DNA from: Micromonospora polyrhachis
Lineage (GTDB): Bacteria > Actinomycetota > Actinomycetes > Mycobacteriales > Micromonosporaceae
Reading direction: 5' to 3'
Length of the DNA: 64,000 nt
Assembly (NCBI RefSeq): GCF_014203835.1
Contig: NZ_JACHJW010000001.1
Coordinates: 1-64,000, forward strand
Below, in pieces: positions 16,336 through 25,538 of the stretch. The notes under the pieces were generated by a model. The model was not told the origin of the DNA, did no database searches, and saw only the letters and a list, made by a program, of their open reading frames with translations. Numbering within the stretch: the first letter of the stretch is position 1; each line of letters begins with the position of its first letter. Made by a program: the position numbers and the translations under genes.

Positions 16336-16741
16336 CGTAAGGCGGATCCAGACAGGCGGGTGGCACCGGCTGATCTCCTGGACGACCGCGTCGACCTGCT
16401 CGCCGACTGGCGGGTACTCCGCAGGCAGTGCCCGGGCGAGCCCGACGGGCTGTCGATGACGCTGGTGTCGACCGACGCCTGGTACTGCTCGTACCTTCGC
16501 GTCGCGGCAGCGACGGCGAGGACGATCCGTGCACCGACCTGCGGGACGACTTCCAGGAAACCGGTCTGCACATATTCCTGACCAACGAGGACCTAGGGGT
16601 CACTGCCGCATCATCTCGTCGCTGGACCTTCGCGCCGACAGAAACCCGCCAGAGCTGCGCCCTCTGGCTTCCGAGGTGCTCCGCATCGCCCACGCTCCCC
16701 CCGACGACACCATCGTCGCCCAGATCCGGAGCGGTGTCTGA
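16336..16741 (+). pseudogene. Hypothetical protein broken by two or more frameshifts
   Basis: Three successive plus-strand frames give plausible protein pieces in order: LLADWRVLRRQCPGEPDG with DAWYCSYLRV, then DPCTDLRDDFQETGLHIFLT, then SEVLRIAHAPPDDTIVAQIR ending at a stop at 16739-16741. Read together they look like one degraded gene of about 130 codons. No family is recognised. Confidence 0.35.
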
Positions 16742-17281
16742 CCATGCCGGATTCGCTCGCTCGTCGACAGTCTCGCGCTGTGAGCAGCTGGCATCGCTGT
16801 CACGCCGTGTGACGCTCCGATCGCGGCATGAGCGAGCACCTGATCAAGCGCGCGTTCACACGGTCCCTCGGTGCGAGCCTGGCGTGCTTGAGAAGATGTT
16901 CGAGATCCCTACTCGGGTCAGGTATCAGGCGTCCTTCGCGATCTCGGCATGTAGTTCGAGCGCGAGGACATCGGTCTCCTCGCAGTAGTCGGCGGAGTTG
17001 TTGGTGACGAGGAAAGTCATCATGCGGAGCATGCCCCTACTACCCAGGCCTGCCGGTGCCCGGGAAGGCAACCACGGCGTGAGCCGGGATCTGCTCAACG
17101 GAGCCATCGGCCAACTGGCGGAACTGCTGACCGCCGGCTCGGCACCCTACCGCCGTACGCGGATCCGGTCGACTGACCGCCGGCCACCGGCGCCCGTCCT
17201 GGACCGTGCGGACAGCCGGAAATGCGTTTCTCCGATTGCAGGCACTCCATAGGATCTCCAGTGATCAAGGAGGATGACACA

Positions 17282-19291
17282 GTGGGCGATTTCCAGCAGT
17301 TCGTAACGGATGTAACTATACGTCTGTCCACGATGTCCAAGGGCGAGTTGTACGTCGTCGGCGACGGACTCGACCGGGACTCACTCTGGCTCATCTTTCT
17401 CGATTCCTTCCCCGCCGGCACCAATCTCCGGTTCCGCGAGCGGTCCGAGTACGACTGCTCGACCTGCCGCGGGTTCATCAAGAGCTTCGGTAACATCGTC
17501 GAGATCCACAACGGACAGGTTCGCTCCGTCTGGTCCGGGGTGTCTGCATCCGACCCGGTCTTCTCCGTCGTCGCCGCCGCAATGGACGAATTCGTCAGTG
17601 CGTTGCCCTTGTCCACCATTTTCCGGTCCACCGAGGCGCAGTACGGGACGAGGACAACCCGGACGCTGCGCGACGGCCAGGTCGAGGTGTGGCACCACCT
17701 GCACGGCCGGGTGGAAAATCGGCATCGCATCAAAGACGTCGGCGCGGCACGGGGCACCTTCGACGCCGCGGTGCAGGTGTTCCAGCGTGGCCTGGCCGAG
17801 CTGACCCAGCACGCTCTGGACACCGTCGTCGACCTCATCGACGACAACGCCCTCTACCGCGGCACGGAGCATCGTCGGGCGGTGACCGAGTTCCGGTCAC
17901 TGCAGAACCGGTGGACGAAGGCAACCGACGGACAGTCCTTCATTTTCGCCAACGCCATGAACCCGGCGGCCCGGTTCCGCAACACGGTGATCGGCACCCT
18001 CGTCCAGGATCTGTCCGCAGGCGTCGACCTGGAGCAGGCGGTCCGGTCGTTCGAGACGAAGGTGGCACCGCAGAATTACCAGCGCCCCACGGCGTTGATC
18101 ACCCCGGCCATGGTCAAGGCTGCCATGAAGACCATCGACGAGTTGGGCATCGAGGAGTCGTTGCAGCGACGGTTCGCCCGGCTGTCCGACGTGTCGGTCA
18201 CCAACGTGCTATGGGTCGACAACGACACACAGTCGCGAATGAAGGACGGCATCGAAGGGCTGCTCATGCAGGCGGCCACCACGAAGTCGGCAGGTGCGCG
18301 CCTTCGTGACGCGAAGCCGGAGGAGATTCCCGTGGTCACCTTCATGAAAGACATCCTGCCTGGCGCCGCGACCATCGACCTGTGGGTCGCCAACAGCCAC
18401 GAACCGCACTTCGTCAGTCTCACCACCGGCCGGCACCCGGCCGCCCCGCGGCTGTTCACCTGGGACAACGATTTCGGCTGGTCCTACAACGGCAACGTCA
18501 CCGACTCGATCAGGGAGAAGGTCAAGCGGGCCGGCGGCAACGTCACCGGCAAGCTGCGGGTGAGCCTGTCCTGGTTCAACCACGACGACCTCGACCTGCA
18601 CGTGTTCGAACCCAACGGTGACCACATCTGGTACAAGGACAAACGCAACAAGCTGGACGTCGACATGAACGCGGGCGGGACGTTCTCGCGCGAGCCGGTG
18701 GAGAACGTCACCTGGACCGACAACGTCCCCAACGGCGAGTACCGGATCGAGGTGAACCAGTTCAACAAGCGGGAAAGCACCGAGGTCGGCTTCGTGATCG
18801 AGACCGAGAGCAACGGGAAAATCGAGCATTACAGCCACGAGCGGGCGGTCGGCCACAAGGAGACCGTCGACGTGGGCCGGATGACGGTCGCCGACGAGGT
18901 GATCACCGCTTTCCGGCCGGGTAAGGACATGCAGCCGGGCACCGCAGGCAAGGACCTGTGGGGAATCACCACCGAACACTTCGTGCCGGTGTCCACCATC
19001 ATGTACTCGCCGAACTACTTCGACGACGGCGAGGTCGGCAACCGCCACTACCTCTTCATCCTGAAAGGGTGCGTGAACGACCAGCCGACCCGGGGAATCT
19101 ACAACGAGTTCCTCCGCGGCGACCTGCAACCGCACCGCAAGGTGTTCGAGGTTCTCGGCGATCGCACCAAGTGCGAGCCGTCCCCGGATCAGTTGTCCGG
19201 CCTCGGCTTCAGCTCCACGGTCCGCAGCTCTGTGGTCGCCAAGGTGACCATGACCGACGGCCGGCGCCACCTCATCAGTATCCAGTTCTGA
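17282..19291 (+). CDS. Large protein with YfaP/DUF2135-like domain, unknown function
   Basis: 669 residues from the GTG at 17282, placed by a strong AAGGAGG at 17267-17273. The first 330 residues are mostly alpha-helical and unassigned; two cysteines lie in YDCSTCRGF. Residues about 430-530 form a beta-rich domain with LSWFNHDDLDLHVFEPNGD, LDVDMNAGG and PNGEYRIEVNQFNKRE, the pattern of YfaP/DUF2135 proteins with clustered Asp residues that could bind calcium. The C-terminal part has ILKGCVNDQPTRGIYNEFLR. No signal peptide or membrane helix is seen. It sits 32 bases before a small coiled-coil gene, and the two look like one unit. Similar pairs exist, to my recollection, in phages and mobile elements, but no function is established to my knowledge. 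Confidence 0.7.
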   Translation: MGDFQQFVTDVTIRLSTMSKGELYVVGDGLDRDSLWLIFLDSFPAGTNLRFRERSEYDCSTCRGFIKSFGNIVEIHNGQVRSVWSGVSASDPVFSVVAAAMDEFVSALPLSTIFRSTEAQYGTRTTRTLRDGQVEVWHHLHGRVENRHRIKDVGAARGTFDAAVQVFQRGLAELTQHALDTVVDLIDDNALYRGTEHRRAVTEFRSLQNRWTKATDGQSFIFANAMNPAARFRNTVIGTLVQDLSAGVDLEQAVRSFETKVAPQNYQRPTALITPAMVKAAMKTIDELGIEESLQRRFARLSDVSVTNVLWVDNDTQSRMKDGIEGLLMQAATTKSAGARLRDAKPEEIPVVTFMKDILPGAATIDLWVANSHEPHFVSLTTGRHPAAPRLFTWDNDFGWSYNGNVTDSIREKVKRAGGNVTGKLRVSLSWFNHDDLDLHVFEPNGDHIWYKDKRNKLDVDMNAGGTFSREPVENVTWTDNVPNGEYRIEVNQFNKRESTEVGFVIETESNGKIEHYSHERAVGHKETVDVGRMTVADEVITAFRPGKDMQPGTAGKDLWGITTEHFVPVSTIMYSPNYFDDGEVGNRHYLFILKGCVNDQPTRGIYNEFLRGDLQPHRKVFEVLGDRTKCEPSPDQLSGLGFSSTVRSSVVAKVTMTDGRRHLISIQF

Positions 19292-19323
19292 TTCCCTACC
19301 CAGAAAATCTGAGAGAGGCCATC

Positions 19324-19719
19324 GTGACCATTTTCGAAAAGGCCACGCGGGAGAAATTCCGCTACCCGTCGGCCAAGGGACTGCTGACCACGGAACAGCT
19401 GTGGGAGCTTCCGCTGACCGCCAAGTCCGGCTTCAGCCTCGACGACGTGGCCAAGGCGGTCAACGCCGAACTCAAGGCCATCGACACCGAGTCGTTCGTG
19501 GCCACCGAGACCAATCCGGCCAAGGCAACCTTGGAGACCAAGTTGGAGGTCGTCAAGCACGTCATCGCCACCCGCCTCGCGGAGGACCAGTCGGCGAAGG
19601 CAGCGGCAGCCAGGAAACTGGAGAAGGAAAAGCTGCTGGCAGTCCTGGGCCGCAAGCAGGACGCGGTCCTGGAAAACCTGACCGAGGCAGAGCTGCTGGC
19701 CCGAATCAACAACCTGTAG
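19324..19719 (+). CDS. Small coiled-coil protein, partner of the preceding gene
   Basis: 131 residues from a GTG at 19324, following a GAGAGAGG leader. The N-terminus reads TIFEKATREKFRYPSAKGLL, then TTEQLWELPLT. A helical segment with LDDVAKAVNAELKAI follows, then a Lys/Glu/Ala-rich coiled coil (about 65-130). I have seen this N-terminal pattern in phage and mobile-element proteins of unknown function; that comparison is from memory. It lies 32 bases after the DUF2135-like gene with the same orientation and similar base use, implying co-transcription. It may be a structural or adaptor subunit. Confidence 0.65.
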   Translation: MTIFEKATREKFRYPSAKGLLTTEQLWELPLTAKSGFSLDDVAKAVNAELKAIDTESFVATETNPAKATLETKLEVVKHVIATRLAEDQSAKAAAARKLEKEKLLAVLGRKQDAVLENLTEAELLARINNL

Positions 19720-19970
19720 CCCGCTGACAATCAGCGCCTGCCAGCAGGCCCGCACATCGCCGAGAAGTACGGTCGCCATGCAAGACATGCGCGACCAGGC
19801 CGGCGCACACGGCCACTTCTCGGCGAACTCACATCGGTACAACAGCGAGCGCGACGCCCTCTCATCGGCGGTTCCGAACGTCCGATCGGCGGCAGCGATG
19901 CCGACGACAGCGCGTGCGGGCCGTGGGGCACCCGGTCGCCGGGCTCACCCTCGTGGCACCATGTTGCGCT

Positions 19971-20855
19971 ATGGATCATCAGGGGCAGCTTCGTCGTGCA
20001 GCGCTCGCGTTGGGCATCCCGGCCGACGAGGTCAGCCGGTTCATCCAGCACCTCCGTTTGTCGATCCGGTTGAGCGGAGGATCCAGCGGTGTTCCGGTCG
20101 GGCAGTTCGGTGGGTTGCCCCGGCTGCCGGTGGGCATGGACTGGCCGTCCGACGGGGTCAGTCCGTTGCCGTTCATCTTCTCGGTCGACTGTGCGGCACT
20201 GCCAAGAGTCGACGGCTTCGGCCTGCCGGCAGACGGCTCGCTGCTGTTCTTCCTGGACCACGAGCAGGCCGCTGCCACCGGGGAGCGGAGGTACGGGCAA
20301 GTGGTGTATGTGCCGGCCGGTGCCGATACCGAGGTGGCGGCAGGATCCACCGGCCACGCGTTCGTCGACAGGCAGTACGACGTCGGCGCCACGCTGCGCG
20401 CGGAGTTCCCCGATTGGTTCGGGGCGGACGAGGACGACGAGGACGAGGAGGACGACCTGTCGCCCTTCCGGCAGCAGTTGGCCCGTGACCTCGAGCATGA
20501 CCTGCCGCACCTTGACGAACTCTGTGCTCTGGCCAACGATCTCTGGCCGCCTGACAACGGGTACGCCAGCGCCTATATCGGCGGGTATGCCGACAAGGAG
20601 GTAATCAAGAGTATTGCGGAGCAAACCCTCGCGTGGCGTGAGAAGACCGGCGAGATCGTCATCCCGGTCGCGAAATGGTATTCCCATGTGGAGAAGGAGA
20701 CGCACCGGCTGACGATTGAGTGGGTGTCGCTCGCCCGCTTTCCCGTAGATAACGAGTTCTACTACCGGAGCGATGGGAGTTTCGTGATCCGTCACGACGA
20801 CCTGACCGCTGGTCGGCTGGACAAGGCGCTTTCCGTGGCTGAGTTGATCCCATAG
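19971..20855 (+). CDS. DUF1963 (YwqG-like) protein
   Basis: 294 residues. It follows the YwqG/DUF1963 pattern: FGGLPRLPVGMDWPSD near residue 42, LPFIFSVDCAALP, then DGSLLFFLDHEQA, an acidic stretch (DEDDEDEEDD near 150), and a C-terminal half with VAKWYSHVEK. DUF1963 proteins are cytoplasmic and of unknown role, often found near polymorphic toxin or immunity genes. ATG at 19971 is chosen because the upstream extension has no family match. It follows 251 noncoding bases and is probably transcribed alone. Confidence 0.75.
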   Translation: MDHQGQLRRAALALGIPADEVSRFIQHLRLSIRLSGGSSGVPVGQFGGLPRLPVGMDWPSDGVSPLPFIFSVDCAALPRVDGFGLPADGSLLFFLDHEQAAATGERRYGQVVYVPAGADTEVAAGSTGHAFVDRQYDVGATLRAEFPDWFGADEDDEDEEDDLSPFRQQLARDLEHDLPHLDELCALANDLWPPDNGYASAYIGGYADKEVIKSIAEQTLAWREKTGEIVIPVAKWYSHVEKETHRLTIEWVSLARFPVDNEFYYRSDGSFVIRHDDLTAGRLDKALSVAELIP

Positions 20856-20942
20856 AACACCGGCGGCGGATACGGCCACCATCTGCGTTGCCGGCGATGG
20901 CGACGCCAGATGCTGGGCCACTATTGCCGAAGTGTCGGCTCT

Positions 20943-21185
20943 TTACACACCGGTGCCGACCGCTGCGGTACTCAGATTGTCGAGATCCGCGTGGTACCAG
21001 GTGGATCGGATGAAGGCGTGCAACTCCTCGCCTCGGACGATGTACTCTATTCCGGCGGACGTGGACGTGGCCAATTCGGTATCGCTGACCAGCCTGCTGC
21101 TCTCACGTGGGTTGCAGGTCCCACACGGTGCCTCATACGAATGCTGATGAAGCGATTCAATGCGGTCAGGTCTGCCTCGGATCAC
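20943..21185 (-). CDS. Short hypothetical protein or fragment
   Basis: 80 residues. The second half, SDTELATSTSAGIEYIVRGE followed by ELHAFIRSTWYHADLDNL, has normal composition and high third-base GC; the first 30 residues are less convincing. It may be the tail of a lost gene. The surrounding 430 bases (20856-21283) hold nothing else recognisable. Confidence 0.3.
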   Translation of the reverse strand: MIRGRPDRIESLHQHSYEAPCGTCNPRESSRLVSDTELATSTSAGIEYIVRGEELHAFIRSTWYHADLDNLSTAAVGTGV

Positions 21186-21283
21186 CGGCGGAACCGCGAA
21201 TGGGGTTCGGTCGGGCGGGGTGGCTCGGGCAGAATGTCGTGGTGATTTGGAGCAGACACAACAACGGGGCTACACCACCTTTG

Positions 21284-22826
21284 ATGGTGGGAAAGGACAG
21301 GCTACTCGAGGCAGTGCAGGTTGCGGTCGACGAGGCTTGGGCGGGCCGGTGGGAGTCGTTGAACCGTCTGGTTGAGGTGCTGCTGGAGGTCGATGACGCG
21401 GGTGATGAGGTGGTGGGACGGTCGGCGTTGGCATTGGTGGCCAGGGCTCCGGGGTTGGTGGTCCGTCTGGACGAGCACGCGCGGTCGGGGCCGTGGTACG
21501 GCCCGTACCGGGAGCCCGCGTTGCGACGAATCTCGGAGCGGTTCGTAGACGTGTCGTCGGGGCACGTGGCGATGGCGCTGGCAAGCATGCATGGTGACGG
21601 GCGGATCCGACAGCGGGCGGTCGAGGCAATGGTTGGTCGTCCCTGCGTGGAAATAATGCCGTTCCTGGTGCTGCGTACCGCTGATTGGGTCAAGGTGGTA
21701 CGGGATCAGGGTCGGGCCGGACTCGCGGTGCTGCTCGCCGATGAGCCTGCCGCATACTTGCCGGTCGTCTTGCCGATGGCGCTGCGCCTTGAGGCACGCG
21801 CGTGCTGGCTTCGCCGTCAACCAGGTACACGCAACCGTGCTGGCGGCGACAGAGCAGGTGTGGCGTGCCTTGCTCGGCTCGGGTGGTTGCCGAGAGCGAC
21901 GGTTTATGTTCGACATCGTGATGGCGCTGGGACCGCTGCGTATCACAGATTTCGTAACCTTTGCTGAGTCGGATCCGGATGTGGGGATACGGACGCGGGC
22001 GGCGGAGGCGGCGTGCCGTGAGGCGGTCTGGACCCGCCGGCCCGACGTCCTGCAGCGTTTGGCTCGGTCTGCGCGGGCCGAGGTGCGGGTGGTGGCGTTG
22101 ACCGGGCTGGTACGGGTCGGCCAGGACGCCTACGTTGCCGGGTATCTGGACGATGATGCGCCGTTGGTGCGGGCGGTAGCCCGGGACGCTACCCGTCGCC
22201 TCGGTGTCGACGTCCGGGAGCACTATCGGACCGCAGTCAACACCGATGTGCCTGCGTTGGGGGCGATAGCCGGGCTCGCCGAGACCGGCTCGGCCGCAGA
22301 CGCGCCGCTCTTGCGACGAATGCTCGACCATCCAAGTTCGAGGGTCCGCGTCCAGGCGGTACGGGGGCTGCGTCTGCTGGACGAGATTCGGGCGGCCGAC
22401 GTGGTGTTGGTGCGGGATCCGTCACCGGCCGTGGTGCGGGAGGCAACCCTGGCCCTGCGCCCACTGGTCAGCGCTCTGCCATCAGGCCTGCCATGGGAAC
22501 TACTCGCAAACGATCGAATGGAGTTACGCCGGGCAGGCTACCGACTCCTACGCGGCTGCGGTATCGACATCGAGTTGTGTGCGGCTTTGATTCTGGCCGT
22601 CGACGCGGAGCCGCGCCTGGCCGAACGGGGCAGGGCTGATGCCACCCGCATCACTCGTGACGTGACGCGAACTGCCTGGCACTACGCCTCTGGGCCCGAG
22701 CTGCCTGTCACCGCGGCGAAGCACGCTGAGCTCGTGGCCTTGGCGTCCCGAGCCGCCGAGGCGATCGGAGAGGAAACCAGCCGGCAGCTCATCGGCTGGT
22801 TGGCTAACAGCCGCCCGGGCGAGTAA
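21284..22826 (+). pseudogene. HEAT-repeat protein split by one frameshift
   Basis: The first frame from the ATG at 21284 gives helical repeats (LLEAVQVAVDEAWAGRWESL; GRSALALVARAPGLVVRLDE) up to about 21790. The protein continues in the next frame from about 21795 (RAGFAVNQVHATVLAATEQV) to a stop at 22824-22826. Together this is about 510 residues of HEAT or Armadillo-type repeats with DPSPAVVREATLAL, followed by LPWELLANDRMELRRAGYRL and a helical tail. A closely related but more decayed copy is at 36712-37640, and a third family member may be the 1100-residue protein at 51343. One extra or missing base would restore the frame, so loss is recent or a sequencing error. Confidence 0.75.
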
Positions 22827-22849
22827 GACTTTTCCACACGGCCTTCCTT

Positions 22850-23100
22850 GGCAAGTTGCGACGGTACAAGCTCGGGTAAGGCCTTGTAGAGGGTGCTACG
22901 GGAGACACCGTTTAGCGTGGCGCTCGACGACATCGACCGGGTCCGGCTCGGCGAGCAGTTGCATCGCGTGCGCGACTTCTTCGGGGTCATAGCCGTGGGG
23001 TGGCCCAGTCGTTGGCCTTGGGCACGTCGCCGGGTCCGGTCGGCGCATCGCCCGCAATGGGCCTGCACGCCGACGATGCTGGCCAGGCCAGTGACCACCA
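22850..23100 (-). pseudogene. Resolvase/recombinase C-terminal HTH remnant
   Basis: Minus-strand frames read GPPHGYDPEEVAHAMQLLAE and then, in another frame, GVSRSTLYKALPELVPSQLA. This is the DNA-binding tail of Tn3-type resolvases, where a GRP-like linker is followed by a helix-turn-helix with VSRSTLYK. One frameshift separates the two pieces and the catalytic domain is absent. It marks a lost mobile element. Confidence 0.55.
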
Positions 23101-23444
23101 CTAAGCCCCCGCCTCCCCGCCGTTCAAATCGTCGGTCTATCAGGCCGATGGGGTGGATCAGCGGCTACGTCGGCATATGTATCGCGCGCGGGTCGCATGC
23201 TGGTTCACCGTAACGTCCGACGTCCGGCTCCAAGTAGCCGAGTAGCCGGGAGATTGGTCTCCCTCCGGCTACTCGGCCATCGGCAGGCCCTGATGCTGTG
23301 GACTTCAGTTGTCGCCGCCGAGGATGCTAACCCGGCGCCGACCTCGTGGCAGCGGAACCTGGCAAGTAGGCGTCGGCTCCGTCCGAACCACCACACGGCG
23401 GCGACAGCGAGTTCGCACGATCGCTGCCGACCGAAGAGGCCGGG
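23101..23444. other. Noncoding stretch containing a perfect 13-bp hairpin
   Basis: The notable item is an inverted repeat, 23237-23249 with 23265-23277 (GCCGAGTAGCCGG and its complement), with a 15-base loop and no T-run. It may be a transposon end, a bidirectional terminator or a recombination site left by the resolvase element. No gene is supported. Confidence 0.5.
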
Positions 23445-24375
23445 TCATGCGAGTTCAGAGCGGCTGACACCGAAGATTCGTGCCAGAAGAACGTCATGTT
23501 CCTGGTAGATTGTGATCGTTTCGGCAGTGAACGCACGGAGCGGCTCACCTTCGCGCAGCCTGGGCCAGGGTGTAACCGGCGGGTGATGTAGAGCCTCGGA
23601 GGCGGTGTCGTCGTCCATCGCGATCAAATCGGCACCATAGGTCGATGCGACGACCGCCGCGATCTGTCTGCCTGCGGTGTCGATGTCACCGGCATACCGC
23701 AGACGCACGCCTTGCGAGACAACGAGTTGGAATAGGACATGCATCGATCGCGCGCAACTGGCCACTGGTGCAAGCAATCGGTTGTCGCACCCTGGCAGTA
23801 AAAGCGATCTCCAGGACCGACGGGTTCTCCACAACCGTCAGGGTTTGCGGCGCGAGAACGGGCGGATGTTGTACGAGGTCGAGCAGAGTAAGCGCCACCG
23901 GTGCTGGTGAATCACGCAGTCGCCGGTCGATAGGTCCGTCGCCGACAACCTTGACGTTGAAGAGAAGGACGGTCGCGGAGAGCCGGTCGGCAATGACACC
24001 GACGGTGGACAGCAGCGCACGCACAAAATCCGGCCGAGCCGGCTCGGTTTGGCCGACGCGCTCGGCGACCGCAGCCACGAAGAGAACGCCGTTACGGGTG
24101 GCCAAATCGAAGTAGTGCGGATCACCGGTGATGTCGTGGGCGAGCTTCGCCAGTGGTATCGGCGGCTGGGCCGGAATGCGTCGCAGGGCTGCGGCGAGCG
24201 CGGCGATGCTGTACCGGATCTCGGTGTCGTCCTCACCGACGCCGGTGGCCCGCATGCGGGCGACGAGCTGCGGCAAATCGGGAAGCTCCTCAGTTGCGTA
24301 CTGCCACAGCTGTAGCGGTGGGGTCGGCCGCTTGTCGTCGGCGAGCCCGCAGCCCTTTCTGGCGGCGGAGTCTGG
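23445..24375 (-). pseudogene. TIGR02679/DUF2399 protein remnant (Wadjet type III JetD-like)
   Basis: About 300 codons on the minus strand match the later part of TIGR02679 proteins. IPLAKLAHDITGDPHYFD is followed by ADRLSATVLLFNVKVVGDGP and LTLLDLVQHPPVLAPQTLTV, then the TOPRIM-type acidic site VVENPSVLE, CTSGQLRAID and RLRYAGDIDTAGRQIA. Near 23745 the frame shifts. The N-terminal part is missing because the frame begins right after the stop of the neighbouring reductase fusion gene. In type III Wadjet plasmid-defence systems this protein is the nuclease subunit JetD; the other three subunits are not in the window. The VVENP and GDID residues of the active site survive. Confidence 0.65.
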
Positions 24376-25482
24376 TCACATGACGAAGGCGGCCGGTTGC
24401 CGCTGTTTGGTGAGGCGGACACTGCCATGCGGAACGTCTTCATCATGGGTGAGGACGTAGCCGGCGCGTTCGTACCGCTTGATGTTGTGGATGCTGCGAT
24501 GGCCGGTGAACAGTTCGTAGTACGCGGTCTCCTCCTGGGGGGCCTGCTGTTCGACGTATGAGAGGAGCCAGCTACCGATGCCGTTCCCGGCCTGGTCGGG
24601 GGCCACCATGAGGCGACCGATCAGCCACGCGCGCTCATGTGCCCGGGCTCTGACCGCTGCGACGAGGCGCCCTTGTCGGCGTACGCACCACACCTGCCAG
24701 GTTGACATCGATTCGCGCAGTTCGTCGAGTGTTTCCCGTAGCGGCGACAGGTCGAGCGTGTCGTTCGCGAGGGCCTCCTGCACCCAGCAGCACCGCTGGA
24801 GCACGAGCAACTCGGCGAGGTCGTCAGGCTGGGCCATGGTCAGCCTGAGTCCGTCGACCGGCCCGGCCACGCCGGCGACCTCGCCGTCGGGCTCGGTGCG
24901 CAAGGGCCTCATCGCGGAGGCCACTCGACTCAGTTCAAGCAGCATTCGGCGAGCGGATTCATCGAGTCCTGCGGATTGCAGTACCTGCCCGTCGTTAATG
25001 CTCTCGGCGATGCGTAGGGCAACGGTGGCGCCGATAGGCAACATTCTCAGGGTGGTGACGACCTGCTTGGTCATCTGTACCGAGCGGGTGCCGGCCGAGG
25101 TGTTGCCGTAGCTGACGAAACCTACCGGCTTCCACGCCCACTCGTGGTAGAGAACATCGAAGGCGTTCTTCAATGCCGCCGGCATGCCGTAGTTGTACTC
25201 GGGTGTCACCACAACGAATGCGTCAGCTGCGGCAACCTGTCGGCTCCACGAGCGGGTGTGCTCGTGTACATAGGTACCGCTGGAGGGATGCTCGGGCTCG
25301 TCGAGCAGCGGCAGTCCGATGTCGGCCAGGTCCGCGATGTCGAGGGTGACCCCACTGGCCGTGGCCGCCGGAAGGGCTGCCTGGACGAACCAGTCGGCGA
25401 TTGCCGGTCCCAGCCGTCCGGGGCGGGTGCTCGCGACGATGACCAGCACGTGCCGTGGTGTCCTCGATAGATTTGATGACAT
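24376..25482 (-). CDS. NADPH-dependent FMN reductase fused to GNAT acetyltransferase
   Basis: 368 residues. Domain 1 (about 8-190) is a flavodoxin-like FMN reductase with VIVASTRPGRLGPAIADWF and TPEYNYGMPAALKNAFD. Domain 2 (about 205-360) is a GNAT acetyltransferase with LMVAPDQAGNGIGSWLLSYV as the acetyl-CoA loop and RYERAGYVL near the end. The fusion suggests one enzyme that reduces and acetylates, or a detoxification pair such as quinone or nitroaromatic reduction followed by amine acetylation. It is divergent from a MarR regulator, and its start codon lies inside a TGACATGTCA palindrome. Confidence 0.85.
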   Translation of the reverse strand: MSSNLSRTPRHVLVIVASTRPGRLGPAIADWFVQAALPAATASGVTLDIADLADIGLPLLDEPEHPSSGTYVHEHTRSWSRQVAAADAFVVVTPEYNYGMPAALKNAFDVLYHEWAWKPVGFVSYGNTSAGTRSVQMTKQVVTTLRMLPIGATVALRIAESINDGQVLQSAGLDESARRMLLELSRVASAMRPLRTEPDGEVAGVAGPVDGLRLTMAQPDDLAELLVLQRCCWVQEALANDTLDLSPLRETLDELRESMSTWQVWCVRRQGRLVAAVRARAHERAWLIGRLMVAPDQAGNGIGSWLLSYVEQQAPQEETAYYELFTGHRSIHNIKRYERAGYVLTHDEDVPHGSVRLTKQRQPAAFVM

Positions 25483-25518
25483 GTCACAGACCTTAGCCAG
25501 GGTATCTATGACATGTCA
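25477..25518. promoter_or_regulatory. Two TGACATGTCA operators for the divergent MarR
   Basis: The perfect 10-bp palindrome TGACATGTCA occurs at 25477-25486 and again at 25509-25518, 32 bases start to start (three helical turns). The first overlaps the ATG of the reductase fusion; the second lies 20 bases before the MarR gene. The arrangement predicts repression of both genes by the MarR protein. Confidence 0.8.
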
Positions 25519-25538
25519 ATGAGGTGTAGGGTAACCGG

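Larger units (their letters stand above)
15851..17281. other. Gene-poor accessory stretch with decayed fragments
   Basis: No intact large gene is visible. Besides the two entries given separately (16081-16335 minus, 16336-16741 plus), two short pieces look protein-like: KIAQVLRHWGYRVHVASGS on the plus strand near 15880-15940, and MTFLVTNNSADYCEETDVLA on the minus strand near 16930-17020. Neither could be assigned to a family. Codon use is mixed and several frames are open, as expected for old insertion debris next to an integration site. Confidence 0.5.

Noticed and set aside
16024-16581. Plus-strand 185-residue frame as an intact gene
   Set aside because: Its first half overlaps the more convincing minus-strand zinc-ribbon gene, and homology-like pieces move to other frames after about 16490.
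14307-17281. Complete prophage next to the lysin-like gene
   Set aside because: No terminase, capsid, tail or holin genes are visible; only a lysin-like gene and a recombinase tail.
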